Made by a program: the position numbers and the translations under genes. Source: Candidatus Promineofilum glycogenicum (lineage in GTDB: Bacteria > Chloroflexota > Anaerolineae > Promineifilales > Promineifilaceae). Taken from it: 64,000 nucleotides of DNA. The DNA is taken from contig JADJHJ010000026.1 of the NCBI GenBank assembly GCA_016707605.1, positions 181,956 through 245,955 of the forward strand. The letters are read 5' to 3'. The notes beneath the pieces were generated by a model that saw only the letters and a program-made list of their open reading frames with translations, was not told the DNA's origin and made no database searches. Shown here one piece after another: positions 7,851 through 16,759 of the stretch. How positions within the stretch are numbered: position 1 is the stretch's first letter; each line of letters starts with the position of its first letter.

Positions 7851-8202
7851 GCCGGCGGCTTCAACTGTAGATGTCCGCTTCACACCCGAGTTTAAGCGCA
7901 ATCTGCGTGTGTTAAGCAAGCGCTTTCGCCATCTCCGCTCTGACATTGAACCCGTCATAGAGCAACTGCAAGCCGGCAATTTCATAGGCGACCAGATTCC
8001 ACACACGGGCTATGCCTTGTTCAAAGTTCGTGTTCGCAATACGGATGCGCGACGGGGCAAGAGCGGCGGCTACCGCTTGATCTACTACCTTCGGACGCCG
8101 CTAAGTGTAGTTCTAATCACCATTTACTCTAAATCCGAACAGTCGGATGTCTCACCCACTGAAGTGCGCCGCATCATCCGCGAATTTGAGGAGGCTACGT
8201 GA
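7840..8202 (+). CDS. RelE/ParE-family toxin
   Basis: A 120-residue basic protein. The C-terminal half, with FKVRVRNTDARRGKSGGYRL and VVLITIYSKSEQ, matches a well-known RelE/ParE subfamily common in cyanobacteria and Chloroflexota. The N-terminal half FKRNLRVLSKRFRHLRSDIE is the usual helical hairpin. RelE members cleave mRNA on the ribosome, ParE members poison gyrase; which applies is unclear. It overlaps the antitoxin gene by 11 bases. Confidence 0.8.
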   Translation: MSSEPAASTVDVRFTPEFKRNLRVLSKRFRHLRSDIEPVIEQLQAGNFIGDQIPHTGYALFKVRVRNTDARRGKSGGYRLIYYLRTPLSVVLITIYSKSEQSDVSPTEVRRIIREFEEAT

Positions 8203-8305
8203 CCTTGTGCCCATTCCTGCGGACACTGTCCACCATAGCGCAGGAGATTCAGTAGAATAGAGAGGCAAGCTAGTTCCGTGCTAAAAACTGATGGAGGTAG
8301 GAGCT

Positions 8306-8725
8306 ATGACGTCGAATAATCAGAGAAACAGCTCTCCTTGGGTAGCAATTCTCGTAGCTATAATTGGCGCATTGAGACTCATTATCGCAGCGATGATTCC
8401 TACCCTTCTTCGCCATAATTCCCCTTCACAATCGACAACTCCTTTACTAACAGAGAATATTCCTCGCACACCTGAAGAAGCAGCAGAACTCTTTAATGGG
8501 CCACCATCCAGTGATTGGGCAAAATGTCGAGATGAATTTAACTGTTGGATGTTTGAAGTTCCTGGTAGCAGTTTTATGATTTCTGTACCAGAAAGCTGCG
8601 TAGATACAGACGGCTCCATTGATGGATGGCGACGTAATGGTGGTTATCCAGGAGAACCTGACTCCAGGCAGGGTACAGTGCGAATATGGAATGATTTGGA
8701 AGCAGCTACTATCCGCTGTAAATAG
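8306..8725 (+). CDS. Small membrane-anchored protein of unknown function
   Basis: About 139 residues with one N-terminal membrane helix (WVAILVAIIGALRLIIAAMI) and a polar extracytoplasmic part with four cysteines (in AKCRDEFNCW, PESCVDTD and TIRCK). No family is recognised. The ATG at 8306 is preferred over 8291 because GGAGG at 8293-8297 is well placed. The gene and its flanks (about 8203-8760) are visibly richer in A/T than everything around them, which suggests recent acquisition. Confidence 0.55.
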   Translation: MTSNNQRNSSPWVAILVAIIGALRLIIAAMIPTLLRHNSPSQSTTPLLTENIPRTPEEAAELFNGPPSSDWAKCRDEFNCWMFEVPGSSFMISVPESCVDTDGSIDGWRRNGGYPGEPDSRQGTVRIWNDLEAATIRCK

Positions 8726-8767
8726 CTGGTCTAAAAAAGTGGCGAACTTAGAAAGGCGCAGGGTATT

Positions 8768-10417
8768 ATGATCCGCACCATCCGCGCCCCACGGGGCACT
8801 CAACTCCACTGCAAAGGCTGGCTCCAGGAAGCCGCCTACCGCATGATCCAGAACAACCTCGACCCGGAAGTCGCCTACGACCCGGAGCACCTCATCGTCT
8901 ACGGCGGCCGCGGCCGGGCGGCCCGCAACTGGGAGGCGTTCGACGCCATCCTGCGCAGCCTGACCGAGCTGGAAGACGACGAGACGCTGCTCGTCCAGAG
9001 CGGCAAGCCGGTGGCCGTCTTCCGCACCCACGCCGACGCGCCGCGCGTCCTCATCGCCAACAGCAACATCGTCCCCCACTGGGCCACCCAGGCCAACTTC
9101 GACCGCTGGGAGGCCGAGGGGCTGATCATGTACGGCCAGATGACCGCCGGATCCTGGATCTACATCGGCACGCAGGGCATCCTGCAAGGCACCTTCGAGA
9201 CCTTCGCCGAGGCGGCGCGGCAGGCCGGCTGGCCGTCGTTGCGCGGCAAGTGGGTGCTGACCGCCGGGCTGGGCGAGATGGGCGGGGCGCAACCGCTGGC
9301 CGTGACGATGAACGACGGCGTGGCCCTGGTCGTCGAGGTGGACGAGTGGCGCGCCCGGCGTCGGCTGGATCACCGTTACATCGACGAGGTCAGCGAAGAC
9401 CTGGAGGACGCCCTGCGCCGCGTGGAGCACTACGTCCAGACCGGGCAGGCGCGCTCCATCGGCCTCATCGCCAACGCCGCCACCGTCTTCCCCGACCTGC
9501 TGGCCCGCGGCCTCGTGCCCGACCTGGTGACCGACCAGACCTCGGCCCACGACCTGCTGGCCTACTTCCCCGACGACCTGAGCTTCGAGGCCGGGCGGGC
9601 GCTGCGCGACAGCGACGCGGCCGAGTTCCAACGCCGGTCGCTGGCCGCGATGGCCCGCCAGTGCGCGGCGATGGTCGAGTTCCAGCGGCGCGGGTCGATC
9701 GTCTTCGACTACGGCAACAACCTGCGCCAGCGGGCGCTTCGACGCCGGCGTGAGCGACGCCTTCAGCTACCCCGGCTTTGTGCCCGCCTACGTCCGGCCG
9801 CTGTTCTGCGAGGGCAAGGGGCCGTTCCGCTGGGTGGCCCTCAGCGGCGACCCGGAGGACATCCGCGTGACCGACGAGGCCATCCTGGAGCTGTTCCCCG
9901 ACGACGCCCACCTGCATCGCTGGATTCGCATGGCCCAGGAGCGCGTCCACTTCCAGGGTTGCCGGCGCGCATCTGCTGGCTGGGCTACGGCGAGCGCCAC
10001 CGGGCCGGGCTGCGCTTCAACGAACTGGTGGCCAGCGGCGCGGTGAAAGCGCCCATCGTCATCGGCCGCGACCACCTCGACGCCGGCTCCGTGGCCAGCC
10101 CCAACCGCGAGACGGAGGGCATGCGCGACGGCAGCGACGCCATCGCCGACTGGCCCATCCTCAACGCCCTGGTCAACGCCGTCAGCGGCGCGACGTGGGT
10201 CAGCTACCACCACGGCGGCGGCGTGGGCATCGGCTACAGCCTCCACGCCGGGCAGGTCATCGTCGCCGACGGCACGCCGGCCGCGGCGGCGCGGCTGGAG
10301 CGGGTGCTGACGGTCGATCCGGGCATGGGCGTGGCCCGGCACGTGGATGCGGGGTATGAGCGGGCGATTGAGGTGGCTAGAGAGAGGGGGGTAAAAATCC
10401 CAATGATGACCGACTAG
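8768..10417 (+). pseudogene. hutU: Urocanate hydratase with two frameshifts
   Basis: Urocanase converts urocanate to imidazolonepropionate in histidine degradation, using tightly bound NAD+. Nearly the full family length (about 550 codons) is present but in three frames. The first covers residues up to YGNNLRQRA (near 9735). The second covers FDAGVSDAFSYPGFVPAYVR through RVHFQG (to about 9957). The third covers LPARICWLGYGER to the end. The second shift falls inside the urocanase signature FQGLPxRICW, which holds the catalytic Cys. The net shift is zero, so an open frame continues through, masking the problem. Both shifts lie in G/C-rich sequence, so error is as likely as decay. No other hut gene is nearby. 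Confidence 0.82.
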
Positions 10418-10445
10418 TGGAAAGCGTCACCGCCGTCGGTCAAAC

Positions 10446-10669
10446 CTACAGGAGATTTGACAACTCTTCGCGCTCGATACCGGCCTGCTTCAAAATGGAC
10501 AGTAGTGTGCCTGGGGCAAGTCGCGGCGGTGAACCGGAACCACCGCTCGCTGTTTCGTATTGGGGTTAAGATAGATATGGTGACTGCCTTTTACCCGGTC
10601 GAGGATAAAGCCCCGCTTTTCCAAAATACGGATAATGTCTCTAGGCGTCAACACCGGCAGCTTCGGCAT
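10446..10669 (-). pseudogene. hicA: HicA-type mRNA interferase toxin, one-base frameshift
   Basis: Reading the minus strand gives a HicA protein: MPKLPVLTPRDIIRILEKRG, then RVKGSHHIYLNP with the conserved Gly-Ser-His-His that holds the catalytic histidine. The frame breaks after VVPVHRRDLP at about 10513-10516 in a G run. One added base restores GTLLSILKQAGIEREEL and a TAG at 10446, giving a normal 74-residue HicA. It begins inside the 3' end of hicB. The defect is either a sequencing slip or an inactivated toxin. HicA toxins cleave mRNA and are bound by HicB. Confidence 0.72.
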
Positions 10670-10892
10670 AGTTCACCGTCAACGCATATTCCAGCGTCCC
10701 CTCTTCGGTCGGCACTTCCTCTCCGTGAGCGACGAGGCTCTCGACGTACAGTTCTATCGCCTCCCGCGCCATGGCGATGGCTTCGTCTACATTATCGCCA
10801 TAGGTGATGCACCCTGGCAACGACGGCACGAGCGCGGTGTAACCGCCTTCTGCTTCCGGCCGCAGGATAACCCGGTATAGCAACGTCTTCAT
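10641..10892 (-). CDS. hicB: HicB-family antitoxin
   Basis: An 83-residue protein: RVILRPEAEGGYTALVPSLP, GCITYGDNVDEAIAMAREAI and ELYVESLVAHGEEVP are the standard partial RNase-H-like HicB fold. It lacks an obvious C-terminal DNA-binding domain, so it resembles the short HicB type. Its ATG overlaps the stop of the DUF433 gene (ATGA) and its end overlaps hicA by 29 bases. The order antitoxin-before-toxin is one of the two known arrangements. Confidence 0.85.
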   Translation of the reverse strand: MKTLLYRVILRPEAEGGYTALVPSLPGCITYGDNVDEAIAMAREAIELYVESLVAHGEEVPTEEGTLEYALTVNYAEAAGVDA

Positions 10893-11104
10893 AGTTTCTC
10901 CGCTACGTCTGCATAGACGAGGCAAGCGCGAATATCATCCGGCTCCAACCAGGGATACGCAGCCAGAAGCGTTTCGGCTGTATCGCCTGCGGCCAGCATA
11001 CCCAGCACGTGCTCAACGGCCAGCCTTCGACCACGAACAATCGGCTTGCCGCCAAAGATCTGCGGATGAAAGGTGATTCGGGCCAATAGTTCGTTCTCGC
11101 TCAT
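10889..11104 (-). CDS. DUF433-family protein (antitoxin-like)
   Basis: A 71-residue protein: ARITFHPQIFGGKPIVRGRR, then VEHVLGMLAAGDTAETLLAA and YPWLEPDDIRACLVYA, all hallmarks of DUF433. These are winged-helix DNA-binding proteins often used as antitoxins (VapB45-like). It heads a three-gene unit with hicB and hicA, overlapping hicB by ATGA. The ATG at 11104 is preferred over 11122 because a TGC-TATACT box ends 8 nt upstream. Confidence 0.78.
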   Translation of the reverse strand: MSENELLARITFHPQIFGGKPIVRGRRLAVEHVLGMLAAGDTAETLLAAYPWLEPDDIRACLVYADVAEKL

Positions 11105-11112
11105 ATCAGTAC

Positions 11113-11121
11113 AGTATAGCA
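11113..11121 (-). promoter_or_regulatory. Extended -10 (TGC-TATACT) of the DUF433-hicBA unit
   Basis: On the minus strand TGC directly precedes TATACT (11113-11118); the start codon follows after 8 nt, suggesting a leaderless or nearly leaderless mRNA. Confidence 0.45.
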
Positions 11122-11402
11122 TGGGGCAACAAGTTTAGAGCTTGGAAACTGGGATTCTTAGAGCAAATTTGGCTTCTGGTACTATACTGCCCAGATATCG
11201 TCCATCGGCCACGCCTCCAGCGCCTCCACCCGCACCGCCCCACCCTCGGCGAACAACTCAACCCCCATCGCCTCCGGCCGCTCAGGATAGACCCGCGCCG
11301 AGAGAACGGCCCGGTCGTCCACAAACACCTCGACCACCGAGCAGTCGATGAAGACGCGCAGCCGCACCGGCCCGGCGGGCAGCGGCGCTGTATGCCACTC
11401 TT

Positions 11403-11438
11403 TAGAAACCGAGTTTCTCGGAAGAAACTCGGTTTCTA
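11403..11438. repeat. Palindromic repeat family A, copy 2
   Basis: Arms TAGAAACCGAGTTTC / GAAACTCGGTTTCTA around TCGGAA, inside the GH32 gene. In the sense direction of GH32 it carries the stop that ends the N-terminal frame (11436-11438). Confidence 0.88.
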
Positions 11439-11485
11439 CGTGCGGGTGATTGAGGAAATTGTTCCGGCGGCCACGTTGCAGTGGA

Positions 11486-11521
11486 TAGAAACCGAGTTTC
11501 TTCCTAGAAACTCGGTTTCTA
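11486..11521. repeat. Palindromic repeat family A, copy 3
   Basis: Same 15-bp arms around TTCCTA, 47 bp from copy 2. Its 36-bp length keeps the GH32 frame open. Confidence 0.88.
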
Positions 11522-12689
11522 CGAGGTGCAACCCAAACGCTGTCGCCCCCGCCGGCTCCAGCACGGCCTCGATCTCCAGGCGGCCGCCGCGCAGTTCGGC
11601 CAGGGGGTTGGCGTCGCCGGGCTGGAAGAGGCACGGCGCAACGTGGAGGGGGTCGCGGCGCAGCTCGGTCAACTCCGGCACGGGCCGTAAGCGCAGCGTG
11701 CCGTCGTCGCCCAGCGACAGCAGGCGCGGCAACGACATGACCCCACTCCAGCCGGCGGCGCGCTGGGTGGCCTGGTCGCGCCCCTCGCGCAGCCAGCCGA
11801 TGAGCACCGCCCGGCCGCTTTCGTCAATCGTCACCTGCGGCGCGTAGAGCGCGTTGCCGTACTCCAGCGGCCGGAACGGGCCGGGCGTGAAGCGGCCGTC
11901 GCTGAAGTCGCCGACCATGTAGCCGGCGTAGAGCAGTTCGCCGCTGTCGTGGTTCTGGAAGGAGACGATCAGCACGTGGCGGCCGTCCAGCGGAAACAGG
12001 TTGGGGCACTCCCACACCGTCCCCGTCCACAGCGGCGCGTCCGGCGTGGCGTCGCCGACCAGCAGCGGCCCGGCATACTCCCAGGCCAGCAGGTCGGCCG
12101 AGCGGTAGAGCAGCACCGCGCCGCCGCCGTTTTCGACGCGCGAGCCGATGACCATCCACCACGTCTCCCCCTCGCGCCAGACGAACGGATCGCGGAAGTC
12201 GCCGGTCTGGCCGCCGAAGCCGGGCGGCGGGGCGGCGATGAGCGGGTTGGCCGGGTGCTTCGTCCACGTGTCCAGGTCGTCGCTGCCCAATGCGGCGCAG
12301 ACCACCTGCGGGAAGACGCCGGTGTAGAAGAACAGCGGGCGGCCGTCGAACGGCGTGCCGGGGCCGCCGACCACGGCCGAGCCGCTCCAGCAGCCGCCCG
12401 CGTCCGGCCCGCCCGGCGTGGGGGCCAGGGCCACTGGCCTATGTTCCCAGCGCACCAGGTCGGCGCTGGTGGCGTGGCCCCAATGGATGTCGCCGTGGAA
12501 CGCGCCGGCCGGGTTGTACTGGTAGAACAGGTGGTAGCGCCCCCGCCGCTGGATGAAGCCGTTGGGGTCGTTCAGCCAGTTGGCGGGGGGCAGGAAGTGA
12601 TAGTGGGGGCGCAGCGGATCGACTGTCTGCTCCGCCCGGGCCTGGAGAATGGGTTCGAGATTTAATGACATTCCGGCCATCCTCTTTAT

Positions 12690-12938
12690 CTAGCGCCGCA
12701 ACAGGTTGGCCACGACTAGGAAAAGCGCCGCCCCCAACACCGCCACCAGCCCGTTTTGCCAGTTGGCGCTGAGCACCGGGTGGAAGATGACCAGGTTGGT
12801 GATGAAGCCGGCCGCAATCGCCCCGACGATGCCGACGGCGATGTTGAGGGCGTAGTCACCTGTCGCCTTGCGGCCGGTCAGGCGGCCGGAAAGCCACCCG
12901 CCGATGACCCCAATGAGAATCCACACAACAATACCCAC
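12690..12938 (-). CDS. GlsB/YeaQ/YmgE-family membrane protein
   Basis: An 82-residue protein with three membrane segments: VVWILIGVIGGWLSGRLTGR, LNIAVGIVGAIAAGFI and LVAVLGAALFLVVANLLRR. This is the transglycosylase-associated (GlsB/YeaQ) family linked to envelope stress; the biochemical role is unknown. The GTG at 12938 is chosen because AGGAGG lies 6-7 nt upstream. It sits between the permease and the GH32 gene in a sugar operon, an unusual place for this family. Confidence 0.78.
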   Translation of the reverse strand: MGIVVWILIGVIGGWLSGRLTGRKATGDYALNIAVGIVGAIAAGFITNLVIFHPVLSANWQNGLVAVLGAALFLVVANLLRR

Positions 12939-12955
12939 GATAGGCCTCCTCTGGC

Positions 12956-13882
12956 TTAACCCTTCACGCCGCTCGAAGCCATGCTCTTGACGAAGGCGCT
13001 TTGGAAGATGAAGAAGAAGATCAGCACCGGTATGGTGATCATGGTTGTATAGGCCATGACCTCGCCCCAATTCGTATCGCGCTGGAAGAAGAACTGTAGA
13101 CCAACCATGACCGGGCGAAGCTCGTCGCTCTGCACCGTCATGATGGGCCACAGGAAGGAGTTCCAGGACGAGATGAAGGTCAGGATGGCCACCGAGGCGA
13201 AGACCGGCAGCGAGATGGGGACGATGATGCGGAAGTAGATCTGGAACCGGCTGGCCCCGTCCACCAGCGCCGCTTCATCGAAGTCCCTGGGGATGTCCTG
13301 GAAGAACTGATAGAAGAGGAAGATGGAGTAGGCGCTGACGATGAAGGGGATGATCTGGACGGTGTAGGTGTCCAGCCAGCCCTGGGTCAAAGCCAGGCCC
13401 TCGTCAAACGACAGCCCCGGCAGCCGGCTGACCAGCAGCAGCATGGGCATAACGGTGGCCATGCCGGGAATGATCAGGGTGGCGATGATAATGGACAGAA
13501 CCAGCTTTTGCCCCGGCCAGCGCAGCCGCGACAGCGCGTAGGCCGCCATGCTATTGACCAGTAGTGACAGGCCGATTGTGCCGGCTGTAATCACGATGGA
13601 GTTGAGCATGTAACGCGGGAAGTTGCTGTCGGTGAACACCCGATCGTAGTTGGCCGTGGTCAGGTCACCCACCGGCAGGAAGGCGCGGAGCGAGCGCAGG
13701 TCGCTGAAGATCTGCTGGTTGGTGCCTTTGAACGACGAGACGATCATGAAGATCAATGGAAAGGTGAAGAAGAAGACCAGGAGCACCAGCGGCACGTAAC
13801 GCAGCCAGAGCTTGATCGTTTTGCCCGTCGAACGCGATTGGCGCGCGCTGAAAGGGGTAGCGGATTCGGTTATTGTCGTCAT
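12956..13882 (-). CDS. Carbohydrate ABC transporter permease (MalG-like)
   Basis: A 308-residue inner-membrane protein with about six helices, starting YVPLVLLVFFFTFPLIFMIV after a short cytoplasmic tail. The EAA loop DEAALVDGASRFQIYFRIIV (residues about 205-225), which docks on the ATPase, is clear. It belongs to the CUT1 class. With the upstream permease it should form the channel for the sugar captured by the solute-binding lipoprotein. No ATPase gene is in the operon, so a shared MsmK/UgpC-type ATPase elsewhere is likely. Confidence 0.9.
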   Translation of the reverse strand: MTTITESATPFSARQSRSTGKTIKLWLRYVPLVLLVFFFTFPLIFMIVSSFKGTNQQIFSDLRSLRAFLPVGDLTTANYDRVFTDSNFPRYMLNSIVITAGTIGLSLLVNSMAAYALSRLRWPGQKLVLSIIIATLIIPGMATVMPMLLLVSRLPGLSFDEGLALTQGWLDTYTVQIIPFIVSAYSIFLFYQFFQDIPRDFDEAALVDGASRFQIYFRIIVPISLPVFASVAILTFISSWNSFLWPIMTVQSDELRPVMVGLQFFFQRDTNWGEVMAYTTMITIPVLIFFFIFQSAFVKSMASSGVKG

Positions 13883-13919
13883 GTCTGCTTACACCTCCGT
13901 AGCTAAAACCTGGCCGCTA

Positions 13920-15038
13920 TCAGGCGACTTCCCTGTCGCGCACCACGTAACGCTGAATCAGATTGATGGCCACGATGATCAGGAAGAAGACGACGGCGAT
14001 GGTCGAGGCGTAGCCGATGTCCTGCTCGCGAAAGCCGTTGCGGAACATGTGGAAGACAGTGGTCGTTGTGGCGTCGTCCGGCCCGCCGTTGGTCATGGCC
14101 AGCACCTGGTCGAACAACTGGAAGGCGGCGATGGTGATGGTCAGGAAGATAAAGACGATGATGCCGCGCAGGCCGGGGATGGTGATGAAGCGGAACTTCT
14201 GCCAGCCGTTGGCCCCGTCGATGCTGGCCGCCTCATAGAGCGCCTCCGGTATCTGTTGCAGCCCGGCCACAAACAGCATCATCTGCATCCCCGCCCCCTG
14301 CCAGATGGACATGATGATGATGGCCCACATGGCCACGCTGGGGTTGCCCAGCCAGTTGATCGGCCCGACGAGGCCGAACGTCAGCGCGCCGATCATTTCG
14401 TTGATCAGACCGTTGTTGCTGTCATAGAGGAAGCGCCAGACGATGGAGGCCACTACCATCGACGTGACCACCGGCGCGAAGTACAACGTCCGGAAGAAGG
14501 ATTGGCCGCGCAACCCCTGGTTGACCAGCATGGCCAGCAACAGGCCCAAACTGGTCTGCACCGGGATGACGACCAGGGCGAAGAAGAAGTTGTTGGTCAG
14601 CGAACGCATGAACAGCGGGTCGCCGGCCAGTACGTAGGTCAGCCGGTTGCCGATCTGCACCGTGAACCATTCGCGCAGCCCGGCGTATTGCGGGTAGGCT
14701 TCCTCGTCGCGGGTGAAGTCGCGCGAACGCGGGAAGACGAGGTCGCCGTTCTCGTCGCGCACAAAGTCGCCGCTGGCTTCGTCCACCTCCGGGTCGACCG
14801 TCAGCGTCGAAAGGGCCAGCAGCCGCTGGTAGTTGCGCAGCCCGACGACTTCGGTCTCATTGCCCGAGATGAGCCGCTGGTTGGTGAAGCTGTAGTAGAT
14901 GCCGGCGAAGAACGGGCTGATGACGAAGAGCAGCATCAGCAGGATCGCCGGCCCGGCCATCATGTAACCGGTCAGCGTCTGCCGTCGCTTTTCGGGGGCT
15001 GCCCCCGCGCGGTCCAGGACAATAGTTGGGGTTGTCAT
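13920..15038 (-). CDS. Carbohydrate ABC transporter permease (MalF-like)
   Basis: A 372-residue protein with a first helix MMAGPAILLMLLFVISPFF, a periplasmic insert of about 90 acidic residues, and five more helices. The EAA loop YEAASIDGANGWQKFRFITI is present. The long first periplasmic loop is typical of MalF-type partners. The ATG at 15038 is chosen for its GGAG 8 nt upstream. It lies 37 bp before the second permease gene and 19 bp after the secreted GH32 gene. Confidence 0.9.
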   Translation of the reverse strand: MTTPTIVLDRAGAAPEKRRQTLTGYMMAGPAILLMLLFVISPFFAGIYYSFTNQRLISGNETEVVGLRNYQRLLALSTLTVDPEVDEASGDFVRDENGDLVFPRSRDFTRDEEAYPQYAGLREWFTVQIGNRLTYVLAGDPLFMRSLTNNFFFALVVIPVQTSLGLLLAMLVNQGLRGQSFFRTLYFAPVVTSMVVASIVWRFLYDSNNGLINEMIGALTFGLVGPINWLGNPSVAMWAIIIMSIWQGAGMQMMLFVAGLQQIPEALYEAASIDGANGWQKFRFITIPGLRGIIVFIFLTITIAAFQLFDQVLAMTNGGPDDATTTTVFHMFRNGFREQDIGYASTIAVVFFLIIVAINLIQRYVVRDREVA

Positions 15039-15057
15039 ATCTGCATCTCCTTCCACA

Positions 15058-16635
15058 CTAAAGATCATCCACCCGGAAGGTGGCCGGCTCAAGCTGCCAG
15101 ATGTCCAGCGCGTTGAGCGTGACTTGCTGGCCGTCGAGAAACAGTTCCAGGCCCAGGCTGTCGCCGGCGGGGAAGATGCGTTCAGAGAAGACGACGCGGC
15201 CGTCGTTGCCGAACACCTCCACCGACGAGCTGTCGATCAGAACGTGCAGCCGGATCAGGCCGTCAACCGGCTCCATCGCCGCCGTATGGGCCGCGCCGAA
15301 GCCGGGGCTGAAGGCCACGTCGCCCGATTGGGCGCGGTCAACGTAGAGCGTGCGCGCCTTGGTGGCGTAGCCGATGGTGGTGGATTCGTCGTCGCCGGTG
15401 CGCACGCGGAAGCCAAAGCGATCGGCTTCGTTCAGGTCGTCGATGGCGAACTCGGCCATAATCTCCAGCGTCTCGCCGCTCACGTCGGCCAGCAGGTTTG
15501 CGTCCGGCCCAATGACCTCATCGCGCCACTGCCAGTGCTCGCCGCGCAGTTGTTGTAGCTCGGCGATGGGCTGCTGCGTCAGGCGCACGCCGTCGGCGGT
15601 GGTCACCAGGGCCAGCTCACGCGGCACGCTGAACGAGCCGCGCCACGTCGAAGTGGGGATGTCCTGGGCATAGGCCCAGTTGTTCAGCCACGCCAGCCAC
15701 AGGCGGCGGCCGTCGGGCGCTTCGCTCCACGATTGCGGCGCGTAGAAGTCGGCCCCGAAGTCGGCCCACAGGATGGTGTCCTTGTCGTTGTCGCTGGTGA
15801 AGGTCAGGCCGTCGAAGTCGCCCACGAAGTACTGGACGCCGGAGCCGCCGGCCGGCGCGCACCCGCCAATGGCCACGGCCAGCACCCAGCGCGTGCCGGG
15901 GCCGCCGTCGATGGGCAGAGGAAACAGATCGGGCGTCTCCCACACGCCGCACGTCGCGCCGTGGGTCAGACCAAAGCCGCCGCTCGACTCCCAGTGCAGC
16001 AGGTCGGGCGAAGTGAAAAACAGGATGATGTTGCCGCCGCTGACGGCCATCACCCAATGCCCCGCGCCGCCGGCCGTCTCATACCAGAAGACCTTCGGGT
16101 CGCGGAAGTTGCGGATGTTCTTGGGCGGCTCCAGCACGGGGTTGCCGGCGACCTTCGTCCACGTCCGCCCCTTGTCGGTGCTGTAGGCCACGCTCTGCAT
16201 CTGGCGGCCGTCGTCGTTGTGGGTGAAGACGGCGACCATCGCCTCTTCGCCGAAGCCGGCGGTATTGTCCCAGTCGATGACGGCGCTGCCGGAGAAGATC
16301 GTGCCCAGCTCGTCGGGGTAAAGGGCGATGGGCAGATGCGTCCAGTTGACCATGTCGGCGCTGACGGCGTGGCCCCAGTGCATTGGCCCCCAGACGACGT
16401 CGTCGGGGTTGTGCTGGTAGAAAAGGTGATACTCGCCGTCGTAGAAGACCAGTCCGTTGGGGTCGTTGGCCCACATCTGCGGCACCGAGACGTGATACTG
16501 GGGGCGAAACGGCTCATCAAGCGTTATGGCGTCGCCCGGCTCCGCCGTCACCATCGCCGAACAGCCACCCAGCATCGCCAGCGAACCAACCATCACGATG
16601 AGAAGTAGCAGCTTCAACCACAGTTGCCCACGCAT
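15058..16635 (-). CDS. Secreted GH32 lipoprotein (levanase/inulinase-like)
   Basis: A 525-residue enzyme. The N-terminus has a hydrophobic signal and lipobox (AMLGGCS, lipidated Cys about 25), so it is anchored outside the membrane. Catalytic motifs are MWANDPNGL (nucleophile Asp about 58), NFRDPKVFW and VWETPDLFPL. Here the Glu is followed by Thr-Pro rather than the more usual Cys-Pro. The C-terminal beta-sandwich contains LIDSSSVEVFGNDGRVVF. It should trim levan, inulin or sucrose-type fructans at the cell surface for uptake by the adjacent ABC transporter. Confidence 0.9.
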   Translation of the reverse strand: MRGQLWLKLLLLIVMVGSLAMLGGCSAMVTAEPGDAITLDEPFRPQYHVSVPQMWANDPNGLVFYDGEYHLFYQHNPDDVVWGPMHWGHAVSADMVNWTHLPIALYPDELGTIFSGSAVIDWDNTAGFGEEAMVAVFTHNDDGRQMQSVAYSTDKGRTWTKVAGNPVLEPPKNIRNFRDPKVFWYETAGGAGHWVMAVSGGNIILFFTSPDLLHWESSGGFGLTHGATCGVWETPDLFPLPIDGGPGTRWVLAVAIGGCAPAGGSGVQYFVGDFDGLTFTSDNDKDTILWADFGADFYAPQSWSEAPDGRRLWLAWLNNWAYAQDIPTSTWRGSFSVPRELALVTTADGVRLTQQPIAELQQLRGEHWQWRDEVIGPDANLLADVSGETLEIMAEFAIDDLNEADRFGFRVRTGDDESTTIGYATKARTLYVDRAQSGDVAFSPGFGAAHTAAMEPVDGLIRLHVLIDSSSVEVFGNDGRVVFSERIFPAGDSLGLELFLDGQQVTLNALDIWQLEPATFRVDDL

Positions 16636-16759
16636 GTCTTACCTGCCTGAGTCTGACCGCCTCCGGTTAGACTTAATGGCTTTCACCTGAGCACAATCCG
16701 CCGCATCGGGGGCAGGCCCTGTGACCCACCCCCCGGGGAGAAAAGAAGCGAACGAAACG

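Larger units (their letters stand above)
11182..12671 (-). pseudogene. GH32 beta-fructofuranosidase interrupted by palindromic repeats
   Basis: A cytoplasmic GH32 enzyme (no signal peptide). The five-bladed catalytic domain is complete: NWLNDPNGF (nucleophile Asp about residue 35), DFRDPFVW (RDP) and VWECPNLFPLDG (acid/base Glu). The C-terminal beta-sandwich is also present (RLRVFIDCSVVEVFVDDR to the TAG at 11182) but in another frame. Between them lie two 36-bp palindromes of family A. One is read through in frame as VETEFLGRNSV, and the other (11403-11438) brings a stop. It probably split sucrose or imported fructo-oligosaccharides. The ATG at 12671 has AGAGG about 9 nt upstream. Last gene of the fructan operon. 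Confidence 0.8.

Noticed and set aside
13812..15116. 434-codon plus-strand frame opposite the MalF-like permease
   Set aside because: His/Asp/Gln-rich shadow text without motifs; the minus-strand permease is certain.
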